Shown: positions 17,388 to 26,424 of the stretch, in pieces | Numbering within the stretch: position 1 is the first letter of the stretch | Layout: the number at the start of each line of letters is the position of its first letter | Origin: Bacteroidota bacterium | Lineage (GTDB): Bacteria; Bacteroidota; Bacteroidia; Bacteroidales; VadinHA17 | DNA: 64,000 nucleotides | Assembly: GCA_029547705.1 (NCBI GenBank) | Contig: JAKPOU010000035.1 | Coordinates: 124,001 to 188,000 of the forward strand | Direction: 5' to 3' | Program-made: the position numbers and the translations under genes | Notes under the pieces: generated by a model | Database searches by the model: none | The model's input: only the letters and a program-made list of their open reading frames with translations | Told to the model about the DNA's origin: nothing

Positions 17388-18380
17388 ATGAGGCATATGG
17401 AACGAGTGATAAAGAATAAAAAAATACTTGTAACCGGCGGCGCCGGCTTTATAGGCTCAAATCTTATCGAGTCATTTTTGTCCTGCGGCAACCAGGTAAG
17501 CTGTCTAGATAATTTCTCAACCGGAAAGCGTGAAAACCTGAAGGAATATATGGATCATCCGGACTTCAGGCTGCTTGAAGGTGATATCAGGAATTACAAT
17601 GACTGCCTGGAAGCCGTGTCGGATACGGATATTGTGTTCCACCAGGCTGCCCTGGGCTCTGTTCCGCGGTCAATAAAAGATCCTGTAACATCAACAGATG
17701 TAAATATCGGGGGATTTGTGAAAATGCTTTTTGCTTCAAAGGAAGCAGGTGTGAAGAGATTTATTTATGCTGCAAGCTCCTCCACATACGGGGATCATCC
17801 CGGACTGCCCAAGGTGGAGGACAGGACAGGAAAGCCCCTGTCTCCCTACGGAATTACAAAATATGTTGACGAACTTTTTGCCGCGAATTTTGCTTCTACA
17901 TACAATATTGAAGTTATCGGACTGCGTTATTTCAATGTTTTCGGCAGACGCCAGGATCCTCACGGAGCCTATGCCGCAGTCATACCGCTTTTCGTAAAAA
18001 AGCTCATGAACCATGAAGCTCCGGTCGTTAACGGCAACGGCAGCTTTTCGCGTGATTTCACCTATATAGACAATGTCATTCAGGCAAATCATCTTGCTGC
18101 ACTTGCAGACAGGCAGGAAGCAATAAACCAGGTTTACAATGTTGCACACGGGGAGAGGACCGATCTGAACACACTCTTTGAACTGATACGTGATATTGCA
18201 GGGAGGTATGACAGGCGGGTACTTGAAATAAAACCAGTGTATGGTCCGGAGAGGGCAGGGGATATACCTCATTCACTCGCATCAATTGAAAAGGCAAAAA
18301 ATCTTCTGGGCTATTCCCCCACACATAACGTGAAAAAAGGCCTTGAAGAAGCCCTGGAATGGTATTGGGAGAATTTATAG
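17388..18380 (+). CDS. UDP-GlcNAc/GlcNAcA C4-epimerase (WbpP/TviC-like)
   Basis: A 330-residue short-chain dehydrogenase of the extended class. The NAD-binding GGAGFIG is at residues 17-23, the catalytic SSST segment near 131-134, and the active-site Tyr154-x3-Lys158 in YGITK. The GSVPRSIKDP segment and overall pattern match WbpP/TviC/Gne-type enzymes, which convert N-acetylated UDP-glucose sugars to the galacto form for polysaccharide assembly. It sits 38 bp after wecB. A triplicated TGAGAAA-type unit lies between them (17346-17374). The exact substrate, UDP-GlcNAc or the uronic acid, cannot be decided from sequence. Confidence 0.9.
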   Translation: MRHMERVIKNKKILVTGGAGFIGSNLIESFLSCGNQVSCLDNFSTGKRENLKEYMDHPDFRLLEGDIRNYNDCLEAVSDTDIVFHQAALGSVPRSIKDPVTSTDVNIGGFVKMLFASKEAGVKRFIYAASSSTYGDHPGLPKVEDRTGKPLSPYGITKYVDELFAANFASTYNIEVIGLRYFNVFGRRQDPHGAYAAVIPLFVKKLMNHEAPVVNGNGSFSRDFTYIDNVIQANHLAALADRQEAINQVYNVAHGERTDLNTLFELIRDIAGRYDRRVLEIKPVYGPERAGDIPHSLASIEKAKNLLGYSPTHNVKKGLEEALEWYWENL

Positions 18381-18423
18381 ATAAAAGAATTACCTGAATC
18401 TGAATAATTAACTCTTTATCCCG

Positions 18424-19926
18424 GTGCCGGCAAGTTCAAGGAACATAATAGCCCTTAATGTAAGTACTTCAGTTATTCAGGTTATAATTACAGGATTAGT
18501 CTATTTTTTTATCTACAGGATTCTGGTACTTCAGCTGGGGGTCGAACTGCTTGGAGTGTGGTCTCTTACAATAGCTGTCGCTTCAGTTGCCAACCTTTCA
18601 AATCTTGGATTTTCCACGGCAATTATCAAATATGTAGCTGAATATGATGCAAGGGAAGAATCCGAGAAAATCAGCAAATTACTCTATACCTCAATTATAT
18701 CTGTATCCGTTTTATTCATAATTGCGGGAATACTGGTCTGTTCTCTGGCTTTCTTTTTTATAACCAGGCTGGTTGAAATAAAATATTTCAGACTCGCAAT
18801 GACAATACTGCCAATATCTCTTTGCGGACTTTTCTTTGTTTCGCTGGCAAATATCCTTACATCGGTACTGGAAGGTTTTCAGAAGAATTATATCAGGAAT
18901 ATCACCTGCGGAACAACATCCGTATTGTTTCTGGTCCTGGCAATTATCCTGATTCCCCGTTCCGGCCTGGTTGGACTGGCGATTGCCCAGGCCATTCAGG
19001 CCCTTGCTTTATTTATTGTTTCCTGTTTTCTTCTATCAAAAATACTGAAAGGCTTTCTGATAAAGGAAATAAAATGGGACAGGCAGGCCTTTAAGCAATT
19101 GTTGAATTATGGATATAGGATGCAGCTGATATCAGTAGGGCAGATCCTTACAGAGCCGGTTACCAAGATACTTATAAGCCGGTTCCACGGAATGAATACC
19201 CTGGGCTTCTATGAGATGGCTAGCCGTGTAATTGGTCAGCTGAGGCAGATAATTGCCGGAATGGATCAGATCACAATGCCAATAGTATCGCATTTTCAGC
19301 AAACTCAAAAGATTACGGTTCAGTATATTTATGAGAAAGGCCTTTCATTTGTGTTGTTCATCGTGTTCCCGCTGTTTGCGGGAATTATTTTATTTGCACC
19401 TTATCTGTCAAAGATCTGGATAGGCAGTGTAGAAAAGGTATTCATGAATTGTATGTACATTCTTGCAGCCGGTATGCTCGTCAATGTGCTGAATGTGCAG
19501 GCTTATTTCAATTCCCTGGGAGAGGGCCGTCTGAATGGCATCCTGATTATGATACTGTTTATTCTGCTCTTTAATACTTTAACCGGAATAGTGGCGGGAT
19601 ATTTTATCCCTGTTTACGGTGTCGTGATCGCAAATGCGGTGGCAAGTGCGACAGGATCAGTATGGTTTATCAATAACTATCACAGGACAACCGGTATTAA
19701 CCTGAAGAAAATCCTGAAAAAACCTGATCTCGCAATTATGGCAGGCAGTCTGTTGTTTGCAGTTTTTGCAGGATTTGTTTTACTTAAAATCAGCAGATTC
19801 TATGACTACAGTTTAATATCCCTGTTTGGCATGATGAGCATTTACCTGATCTATTTCATGATTCTGTCCCGTCCGAACGATAATTTTAAACTGCTGAATA
19901 TTTTCCAGTATTTCAGGAACCGGTAA
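18424..19926 (+). CDS. Polysaccharide flippase (Wzx-like, MATE/MOP superfamily)
   Basis: A 500-residue integral membrane protein with about fourteen hydrophobic helices, matching polysaccharide-specific transporters that flip lipid-linked repeat units across the inner membrane. It begins at GTG (18424), because TAA lies five codons upstream in frame and no ATG is suitably placed. The N-terminus (SRNIIALNVSTSVIQ) and the LNYGYRMQLISVGQILTEPVTKILISRF segment near residue 225 are typical. It lies between the C4-epimerase and a polymerase-like gene. Confidence 0.9.
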   Translation: MPASSRNIIALNVSTSVIQVIITGLVYFFIYRILVLQLGVELLGVWSLTIAVASVANLSNLGFSTAIIKYVAEYDAREESEKISKLLYTSIISVSVLFIIAGILVCSLAFFFITRLVEIKYFRLAMTILPISLCGLFFVSLANILTSVLEGFQKNYIRNITCGTTSVLFLVLAIILIPRSGLVGLAIAQAIQALALFIVSCFLLSKILKGFLIKEIKWDRQAFKQLLNYGYRMQLISVGQILTEPVTKILISRFHGMNTLGFYEMASRVIGQLRQIIAGMDQITMPIVSHFQQTQKITVQYIYEKGLSFVLFIVFPLFAGIILFAPYLSKIWIGSVEKVFMNCMYILAAGMLVNVLNVQAYFNSLGEGRLNGILIMILFILLFNTLTGIVAGYFIPVYGVVIANAVASATGSVWFINNYHRTTGINLKKILKKPDLAIMAGSLLFAVFAGFVLLKISRFYDYSLISLFGMMSIYLIYFMILSRPNDNFKLLNIFQYFRNR

Positions 19927-19993
19927 TATATTTATAATATTGGATCAGGAACAAGTAAATATTACAGATTTTTGATATTTCGGTAAGGGGATA

Positions 19994-21286
19994 ATGTATA
20001 AAATTAAGTCTGTTATAAGAGTCCCGGGAAGGTCTGCACTGACAAGAACAATACTGATGTCTTTGCTTTTCTCCTTCTTAACCCTGTATTTTTTTATATC
20101 ACATAAGATTATATGGCTCTTGTATTTGTCTTTTCTCGTCATAATTGCTGCGGCCAGGATGAAAATCACAATCAAACCTGTGATTGTTCTCCTGCTCGTT
20201 GCGCTGCCCCTGCTATGGGCACTGCTGATGTCCGGCCAGAGTGACCTCTATCATTTTAGCCAGGGTTTTTTTTATCTCTCTATTCCTCTGATAATGATCA
20301 TTACTGGTTATCAGTTGTCAAAAATATTTTCACTTCACCAGTTTTTCATCTCCATTGTTATAATAGGAATAATAACTGCAATCCTTTTTATAATTCTGAC
20401 TGTTATCAGTGCAGGCTTTGCCGCTTTCCTTTCACCCTATACAGAAGCAAGATTTGTTGTCGCAAGCGGTTCTTCCGTATGTATTTTAAGTCTGATCACA
20501 GCCGCATATTCGGAATATTTCGGAATAAAAATTTTTAAAAAAAAGAAAGGAAAATATCTGGCCGTAATTATAAATCTCATAGCAATCTACCTGTTTGCAT
20601 CAAGGACCTATTGGGTATTTCTTTTTGTTTTCGTCATCCTTTTTAGTTTAAAGACACTGCGCCGCAACAAGCTGCTGTTTGCAGGATTTATGCTGATAGC
20701 AGTACTGCTGATTTCTCTCTCAGTAATTGGTTCAAAGGAAGGACTCACATTTCAGAACAGTATCCTCTACAAGCTGATTAATTCATTTAAGGAGGTAAAG
20801 GTTAGAGATATAACTGATTACGAATATATTAACTTGTATTTCAGAGGCTATGAGGCTTACAGGAGCTGGGTTACATTTTCTGAAAGCAGTCTTCTGCATA
20901 AAGTCCTGGGGGGAGGATACGGGAAGCTTGTAACTCTTGATGCAGAGGTTTTGCTGGATGGAAAATACTGGAACGCAGTACCATGGGTGCATAACGGATT
21001 CTTTTTCATACTTGTGAAGGAAGGATTGCTTGGGATTGTATTTGCCCTTCTTTTCTTTTTTTACCTGAGCAGGGAAAGTATCAAAGGATACAGGAAAGAT
21101 ACCTGTCAGAGACAATATGCCCGGCTTGTTTTACTGGGTTGCACGATTACCTTGTTTGTAGCCAATTACGTTGTCTGTGGACTGTTCAGTCATGAAATGG
21201 CAATTCTTTTAATATCAATCGGATTTCTTTTGTCAGGCCTGAAACAAAACGGAACAGAACATGAAATTACGTCTTATAAGAACTAA
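19994..21286 (+). CDS. O-antigen polymerase-like membrane protein (Wzy-like)
   Basis: A 430-residue polytopic protein with about eleven hydrophobic segments and a large soluble loop near residues 265-330 that contains VPWVHNGFFFILVKEGLLG. A loop with a His before the penultimate helices is the recurrent feature of Wzy/WaaL-type proteins, which polymerise or ligate lipid-linked sugar units on the periplasmic side. The low overall conservation is typical of Wzy. The 3' end overlaps the next gene by 26 bp, indicating coupled translation. A second protein of this class lies at 26425-27732, so the roles (polymerase or ligase) are not settled. Confidence 0.78.
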   Translation: MYKIKSVIRVPGRSALTRTILMSLLFSFLTLYFFISHKIIWLLYLSFLVIIAAARMKITIKPVIVLLLVALPLLWALLMSGQSDLYHFSQGFFYLSIPLIMIITGYQLSKIFSLHQFFISIVIIGIITAILFIILTVISAGFAAFLSPYTEARFVVASGSSVCILSLITAAYSEYFGIKIFKKKKGKYLAVIINLIAIYLFASRTYWVFLFVFVILFSLKTLRRNKLLFAGFMLIAVLLISLSVIGSKEGLTFQNSILYKLINSFKEVKVRDITDYEYINLYFRGYEAYRSWVTFSESSLLHKVLGGGYGKLVTLDAEVLLDGKYWNAVPWVHNGFFFILVKEGLLGIVFALLFFFYLSRESIKGYRKDTCQRQYARLVLLGCTITLFVANYVVCGLFSHEMAILLISIGFLLSGLKQNGTEHEITSYKN

Positions 21287-22229
21287 AAATCCGGATAAGC
21301 AGCATGTATCCGTGGCCGATGTTTATGATTTTGAAACGACGGCAATGGAATTATTCCCTTTTATAATCTGTAATGAATCCGGATATTTCCGAAAAGCTGT
21401 CAGACCCTCTGTTGCCGGTTATATCAATAAATTATTACCAAAGACCAAAGCTCCTGCATTTTGCATATCTATGGGAATAAATGGCATCAGCAGAAGTTTT
21501 CCGCATCTCTTTCTTTCATCCGGGAACATTCTTTATCTTTTTGATGCCTGGCCCGGATCTTATGAATTAATCGGAAAAACAATAAAAGCCTATAATATTG
21601 GACTGCTGCTGACATCCTCCAGGGAGTCCGCCGCGGCCCTGCAGAAAATGTACAGCGATATTTGTGTGTTATGGTGCCCGGAAGGGATCAGAAACACTGT
21701 TTACAGGGCTTACGACTATTCTCAGAAAGATATCGATGTAATACAGATAGGAAGGAAATATGATCTCTGGCATGACAGGGTTGTGGGGAAACTGAAACAT
21801 TCCGGCATCAGTTATGTGTATGAAAAGGTAAAGGGAGAAGTTATTTTCAGGCACAGAACCGATTTTTTTGAAGGATTGGGACGAAGCAGGATTTCCGTCT
21901 GTTTCCCCCGGTCAGTTACTCATACTGAAAAAAGCGGAGGTCTGACCACAATGACAAACAGATATCTTCAGTCAGCTGCATCCAAATGTCTTATTCTCGG
22001 AATAATCCCCGGCGAGATGAAGGATCTGTTTGGTTACGATCCCGGGATTACAGCGGACATGAATGATCCGGCCGGACAGATTAAAGAGATTTTAGATAAC
22101 TTTAAGGATTATATTCCCCTGATTGAAAAGAATTACAGTGAATGTCTCAGGAATCATGACTGGGCAGACAGATGGAGGTATATTGAGCAGCTTATTCAAA
22201 GAAGAAAAAAATGGAACACGGAGGTTTGA
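21261..22229 (+). CDS. Glycosyltransferase (CgeB/GT4-like)
   Basis: A 322-residue soluble protein. The C-terminal half resembles CgeB-like glycosyltransferases: VIQIGRKYDLWHDR begins the nucleotide-binding half, and the SVCFPRSVTHTEKSGGLTTMTNRYLQSAASKCLIL segment, given here only in part, with EKSGG and TNRY, is the donor-binding region. The N-terminal half is less conserved. It starts inside the polymerase-like gene (26-bp overlap) and itself overlaps the next glycosyltransferase by 19 bp, showing tight operon packing. Donor and acceptor unknown. Confidence 0.72.
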   Translation: MKLRLIRTKNPDKQHVSVADVYDFETTAMELFPFIICNESGYFRKAVRPSVAGYINKLLPKTKAPAFCISMGINGISRSFPHLFLSSGNILYLFDAWPGSYELIGKTIKAYNIGLLLTSSRESAAALQKMYSDICVLWCPEGIRNTVYRAYDYSQKDIDVIQIGRKYDLWHDRVVGKLKHSGISYVYEKVKGEVIFRHRTDFFEGLGRSRISVCFPRSVTHTEKSGGLTTMTNRYLQSAASKCLILGIIPGEMKDLFGYDPGITADMNDPAGQIKEILDNFKDYIPLIEKNYSECLRNHDWADRWRYIEQLIQRRKKWNTEV

Positions 22230-23005
22230 GACTGATTAATAATCCGCCGGATTATTCCCGGAAATCCGGGGACGGCCCTCTTTTCACCGTGATAACAGCA
22301 GTGCTCAACGGAGAAAAAACACTTGAAAAAACCATTGAAAGTGTTATCGGACAGACCTGGAAGAAAATCGAATTTATTGTCATTGACGGAGGCAGTACCG
22401 ATAATACTCTCGGTATTCTGAAACAATATGAAGGATTTATTGACTATTGGATAAGTGAACCTGACAGAGGTATAGCAGATGCTTTCAATAAGGGTGTAAA
22501 TTATTCAACAGGTGATTATATTTCATTCCTGGGCTCTGATGACTGGTATGAAAGTGATGCTTTGACACGGATAGCTCAATCCCTGAGACCGGGAACAGAT
22601 ATATATACCGGTCATGCCAATCTGTGGAGCAGTGACGGCTGCCGCTTTGTCAAATTCCATAAAAGCCGTCCGGAAAGGATATTTCAGACAATGCGGATTG
22701 CACATGCTGCAGCCTTTGTGTCAAGAAATGTATTTGAACAAACCGGTACGTTTTCCGCAGACTATAAAATCGCAATGGATTATGATTTTCTGCTGAGGGC
22801 CGGATTAAACGGATTCAAGTTTTTTGTTGTTGAAAGTGTAATAGTGAATATACTCACGGGAGGAATAAGCCAAAATATAGTGACCGCCTCACTTGAGGAA
22901 CTTAGAATTAAAAATCATCATCTGGGCAGGAAGCCTGGACATTATTTATGGCTGCTTGCCTATATCTTTGCCTGGTATATACTGACAGCCTTTAAAAGGA
23001 ATTAA
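22211..23005 (+). CDS. Family 2 glycosyltransferase
   Basis: A 264-residue inverting GT-A fold enzyme. FTVITAVLNGEKTLEKTI opens the fold, DGGSTDNT (about residues 59-66) and GSDDWYESD (about 108-116) carry the nucleotide- and metal-binding acidic residues, and DYDFLLRAG follows. Such enzymes add one sugar to the lipid-linked repeat unit at the cytoplasmic face. A hydrophobic C-terminal segment (LWLLAYIFAWYILTAF) may hold it at the membrane. It starts inside the preceding gene. The sugar is unknown. Confidence 0.93.
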   Translation: MEHGGLRLINNPPDYSRKSGDGPLFTVITAVLNGEKTLEKTIESVIGQTWKKIEFIVIDGGSTDNTLGILKQYEGFIDYWISEPDRGIADAFNKGVNYSTGDYISFLGSDDWYESDALTRIAQSLRPGTDIYTGHANLWSSDGCRFVKFHKSRPERIFQTMRIAHAAAFVSRNVFEQTGTFSADYKIAMDYDFLLRAGLNGFKFFVVESVIVNILTGGISQNIVTASLEELRIKNHHLGRKPGHYLWLLAYIFAWYILTAFKRN

Positions 23006-23009
23006 ACAA

Positions 23010-24116
23010 ATGCCTTCAGACAGAAAGACCTCCGTCAGGGTTTTAATTTTCCACATGCTAAATGACTATAGCGGTAGTCCGAAAATACTGGCTTCTGTCA
23101 TAAAGGGTCTGGTAAACAATGGCTTTAAAGTAGATCTTTATACATCCCGTGTTGACGGAGGCTGTCTTTCGGCACTCAGGGGAGTAACTTATCATAGAAT
23201 ATTTTACAAATTCTCACAAATCCGCCTATTCACTTTCATTGGCTTTCTGCTTGCACAGATAAGGTATTTATTTGTAGCCCTTGGATTTAAAAACGAAAAG
23301 AACGTTATTTTTTATATTAATACCATAATGCCGTTTGGAGCTGCTCTGGGAGCAGGGCTGTCAGGAAAGAAAATAATTTACCATGTTCATGAGAATCCTG
23401 TAAGAAAAAATTTTATCCACAGAATTGCCCAACTGGTTTTGACCAGATATGCCGGCAAGGTTGTTTTTGTTTCAAAATATCTGTTTAACACTTATGATAT
23501 TGATGAAAACAGGAAGAAACTTGTTTATAATTCACTTGATCCTGAATTTTCCGCAATTGCCGGAAATCATGAGCCTTTATACAGGAAACCGTTTACCATC
23601 CTGATGATCTGTTCGCTAAAAAAATACAAGGGAATTGATATTTTTTACCAGCTGGCATGTGAAATGCCGGAATACCGTTTTGTTCTTGTCTTAAATGCCG
23701 TAGAATCAGAGATAAACGCATATTTTGCCGGAAGAAGCATCCCCGGAAACATGAGACTGTTTACCGGGACTGCTGATCTGCATAAATTTTATGTTTCGGC
23801 CAGTCTGGTCGTTAATCTGACTATTCCCGGCCTTTGCAGGGAATCATTCGGCATGACTGTTCTTGAAGCCCTGGCTTATGGTATACCGGTAATTGTACCT
23901 TCTGCCGGGGGGATAAAAGAAATGGTAGAGGACGGGATAAACGGGTATAAGGTGGATCCGCTTGACCGCAAGCAGCTTGTCAGCAGAATACACGGACTAT
24001 TCAGCGATGAGGGAAAATATTATCAATTGTCCTTAAATGCCCGTAAGACAGCCGGAGAATATTCATATCAGAAAATGATACAATCGATTTCTGATATCAT
24101 AACAGATGAAATATGA
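23010..24116 (+). CDS. Family 4 glycosyltransferase
   Basis: A 368-residue GT-B fold retaining glycosyltransferase. The N-terminal domain opens with VLIFHMLNDYSGSPKILAS, and the C-terminal domain has CRESFGMTVLEALAYGIPVI followed by EMVEDGINGYKVDP, the donor-binding EX7E region of GT4. It lies 4 bp after the GT2 gene and overlaps the next gene by four bases (ATGA). A role in repeat-unit assembly follows from context. Confidence 0.92.
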   Translation: MPSDRKTSVRVLIFHMLNDYSGSPKILASVIKGLVNNGFKVDLYTSRVDGGCLSALRGVTYHRIFYKFSQIRLFTFIGFLLAQIRYLFVALGFKNEKNVIFYINTIMPFGAALGAGLSGKKIIYHVHENPVRKNFIHRIAQLVLTRYAGKVVFVSKYLFNTYDIDENRKKLVYNSLDPEFSAIAGNHEPLYRKPFTILMICSLKKYKGIDIFYQLACEMPEYRFVLVLNAVESEINAYFAGRSIPGNMRLFTGTADLHKFYVSASLVVNLTIPGLCRESFGMTVLEALAYGIPVIVPSAGGIKEMVEDGINGYKVDPLDRKQLVSRIHGLFSDEGKYYQLSLNARKTAGEYSYQKMIQSISDIITDEI

Positions 24117-25234
24117 GAATAGCGATTGTCGGAACACGGGGAATTCCGGCAAAATACGGAGGTTTTGAAACATTTGCCGAGGAGATCTCCCTGCGTCTTG
24201 CAGGCGAGGGATTTCATGTTTCAGTACAATGTGATGCCGGTTCTTATGACAGAAACAATTACAAGGGTGCCGGTCTGTTTTTTTCCAGTGTTGCAAAAAC
24301 AGAACACCCTCTCAGATACTACTATGAAGGGATAAAGTGGGGTGTTGAAAATTCAGATCTTATTCTGGCGGCAAGTAGTGCCGGGTCCCTGTTCTATTTT
24401 CTCAGAGCCTTTAAAAAGACTGTTATCCTTACAAATCCTGATGGCCTTGAATACAGGAGAAACAAATGGTCTCTGCCAAAAAAGATATATCTGAAGCTGA
24501 CGGAGATTTTTGCGGTAAGATGTTCAGACTATATTATTGCAGATTCAGAGGAAATAGGAAAAATTCTGTACAAATCATATCCTTCTTCGGGAAAGAAAAT
24601 CAGGGTTATTGAATATGGTGCCGAAATCAATACTGACCATAACAATGTAATACTTAAGGAATTTAATCTTCAGCACAATAATTATTATCTGATTGTCAGC
24701 CGGATTGAACCTGAAAACAATCTTCATGTGATAATTGAAGGCTTTCTGAAATCGGCAACACTGTCACCTCTTGTAGTTGTGGGTAATTATATTGAAAATC
24801 AATATGTGAGATCAGTTGTTGAAAAGGATTGTTCGGGGCGGATCAGATTTGTGGGAGGTATTTATGATAAAAAAATACTTAAGCCCCTGAGATACTCATG
24901 TAAAGCTTATATACATGGCCATTCGGTAGGGGGGACCAATCCCTCCCTGCTTGAAGCTATGGGAAGTGGAAATGTTATAGTGGCACACGATAACAGATTC
25001 AACCGGGAAGTTACCGCAGGGAAGCAGTTTTATTTCAGAGATGCCGGTGAGCTTTCTGATTGTATAGAAAAAATTGAATCTCTTGGAAAATCAGACAGGG
25101 ACCTTTACAGGGATAGTGGTCTGGAACTTGTGAGAAATAAATACAACTGGAGTAAGATACTGGAAAAATATTTAATTTTACTTAAGGAAATCAGATCGGA
25201 AAAAGAATATCTCTCACAGGATATGTATTGTTGA
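24113..25234 (+). CDS. DUF1972-type family 4 glycosyltransferase
   Basis: A 373-residue GT-B protein. The N-terminus AIVGTRGIPAKYGGFETFAEE is the signature of the DUF1972 domain found in rhamnosyltransferase-like enzymes. The C-terminal donor domain has SVGGTNPSLLEAMGSGNVIVAHD, with the family's LLEAM segment. Members often transfer rhamnose or fucose, so a deoxyhexose is possible here, but no rml or fcl genes are in the window. Translationally coupled to the preceding gene by an ATGA overlap. Confidence 0.92.
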   Translation: MRIAIVGTRGIPAKYGGFETFAEEISLRLAGEGFHVSVQCDAGSYDRNNYKGAGLFFSSVAKTEHPLRYYYEGIKWGVENSDLILAASSAGSLFYFLRAFKKTVILTNPDGLEYRRNKWSLPKKIYLKLTEIFAVRCSDYIIADSEEIGKILYKSYPSSGKKIRVIEYGAEINTDHNNVILKEFNLQHNNYYLIVSRIEPENNLHVIIEGFLKSATLSPLVVVGNYIENQYVRSVVEKDCSGRIRFVGGIYDKKILKPLRYSCKAYIHGHSVGGTNPSLLEAMGSGNVIVAHDNRFNREVTAGKQFYFRDAGELSDCIEKIESLGKSDRDLYRDSGLELVRNKYNWSKILEKYLILLKEIRSEKEYLSQDMYC

Positions 25235-25305
25235 TTTTTATAAAACCGTATTGGTAATGTCAGGGTTATATTTCCGTTATTTAAGAATCATAATATTTTG
25301 CTATT

Positions 25306-26391
25306 GTGGATAATAATTATTTGTCTGATATAATATTCATTCCGGACAGTATCAGATTAATTGCCGGATTCTTAAGTGCCTTGATAATAACATACGTTTC
25401 TGTGCCAACCATAATAAAAATATCTGATTATAAGCAGTTATATGCCTTTGCAAATGAACGTACCTCCCATACGGCACAAACGCCTACACTTGGCGGATTG
25501 GCTGTCTTTGCGGGTTTTACACTTGCTGTAATCATCTTTTCCCACCGGGATGCCGCACCGGAACTGGCCTATATTCTGGGAGCGCTGATAACAATTTTTT
25601 TTATCGGCCTCAAGGATGATATCCTTGTAATAGATCCCAGGAAAAAACTCCTCGGACAGATTCTGGCATCAATGATAGTAATCTGGCTTGGCAGATTCCT
25701 GTTGTCCGATTTTCATCATGTTTTTGGAATTGGCAAAGTCTCTTTCATGATAAGCCTTATTTTCACACTTTTTGTTTTTCTTGTCATTATTAATGGTTTT
25801 AACCTGATTGACGGCATTGACGGACTTGCTTCGGGAATCGGATTCCTGGCCTCGGCTTTTTACGGTACGTGGTTTATTCTTGCAGGAAGTATTAACTACG
25901 CAATTTTATCCCTCTCGCTTGCAGGTGCATTAATTTCCTTTTTCCGGTTTAATGTTTTCGGTAAAAAGAATAAAATATTCCTGGGCGACACAGGTTCAAT
26001 GATAATTGGATTTATCATTGCAGTTCTTACCGTCAAATTCCTGGAATCCAATCTTACAGTCAGCAGTAAATTCAGATTGGGTTCAGCTCCTGCAGTAGCA
26101 ATCAGTCTGCTGATAGTTCCGTTTTTTGACACTCTCCGGATAGTCTTCCTGAGATTGAAAAGTGGCAAATCACCTTTCAGGGCCGACCATAATCACATCC
26201 ATCATATTCTGCTTACAGGCGGTCATTCACATTTAAGCGTAACCTTAATGATTTTATTTATAAACATACTGCTGATTTTTCTTGTTTTGCTCTTCCAGGA
26301 TCTTGGTTCTGTCATACTTACATTCCTGATGCTGACCTTCATGATAGTATTTATATTTGTTTTCCCGGTTATAAGAAAAGTAAAAAAATAA
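25306..26391 (+). CDS. Polyprenyl-phosphate sugar-1-phosphate transferase (WecA/TagO-like)
   Basis: A 361-residue member of the MraY/WecA superfamily with about eleven membrane helices. It transfers a sugar phosphate (GlcNAc-1-P in known homologues) to undecaprenyl phosphate, the first step of the lipid-linked repeat unit. Diagnostic acidic motifs are GLKDD (Asp104, Asp105), NLIDGIDGLASG (about 166-177), FLGDTGS (near 226), and the His-rich DHNHIHH (near 288). The frame begins at GTG (25306). This is the probable initiating enzyme for the whole locus; no WbaP-type hexose transferase was seen. Confidence 0.93.
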   Translation: MDNNYLSDIIFIPDSIRLIAGFLSALIITYVSVPTIIKISDYKQLYAFANERTSHTAQTPTLGGLAVFAGFTLAVIIFSHRDAAPELAYILGALITIFFIGLKDDILVIDPRKKLLGQILASMIVIWLGRFLLSDFHHVFGIGKVSFMISLIFTLFVFLVIINGFNLIDGIDGLASGIGFLASAFYGTWFILAGSINYAILSLSLAGALISFFRFNVFGKKNKIFLGDTGSMIIGFIIAVLTVKFLESNLTVSSKFRLGSAPAVAISLLIVPFFDTLRIVFLRLKSGKSPFRADHNHIHHILLTGGHSHLSVTLMILFINILLIFLVLLFQDLGSVILTFLMLTFMIVFIFVFPVIRKVKK

Positions 26392-26424
26392 AATACTTCA
26401 TTTGCGCATTTCAGGAACTCCATA

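Noticed and set aside
17736..18272. Antisense frame of 178 residues in the C4-epimerase gene
   Set aside because: No recognisable motif; the sense strand is a full enzyme with catalytic residues.
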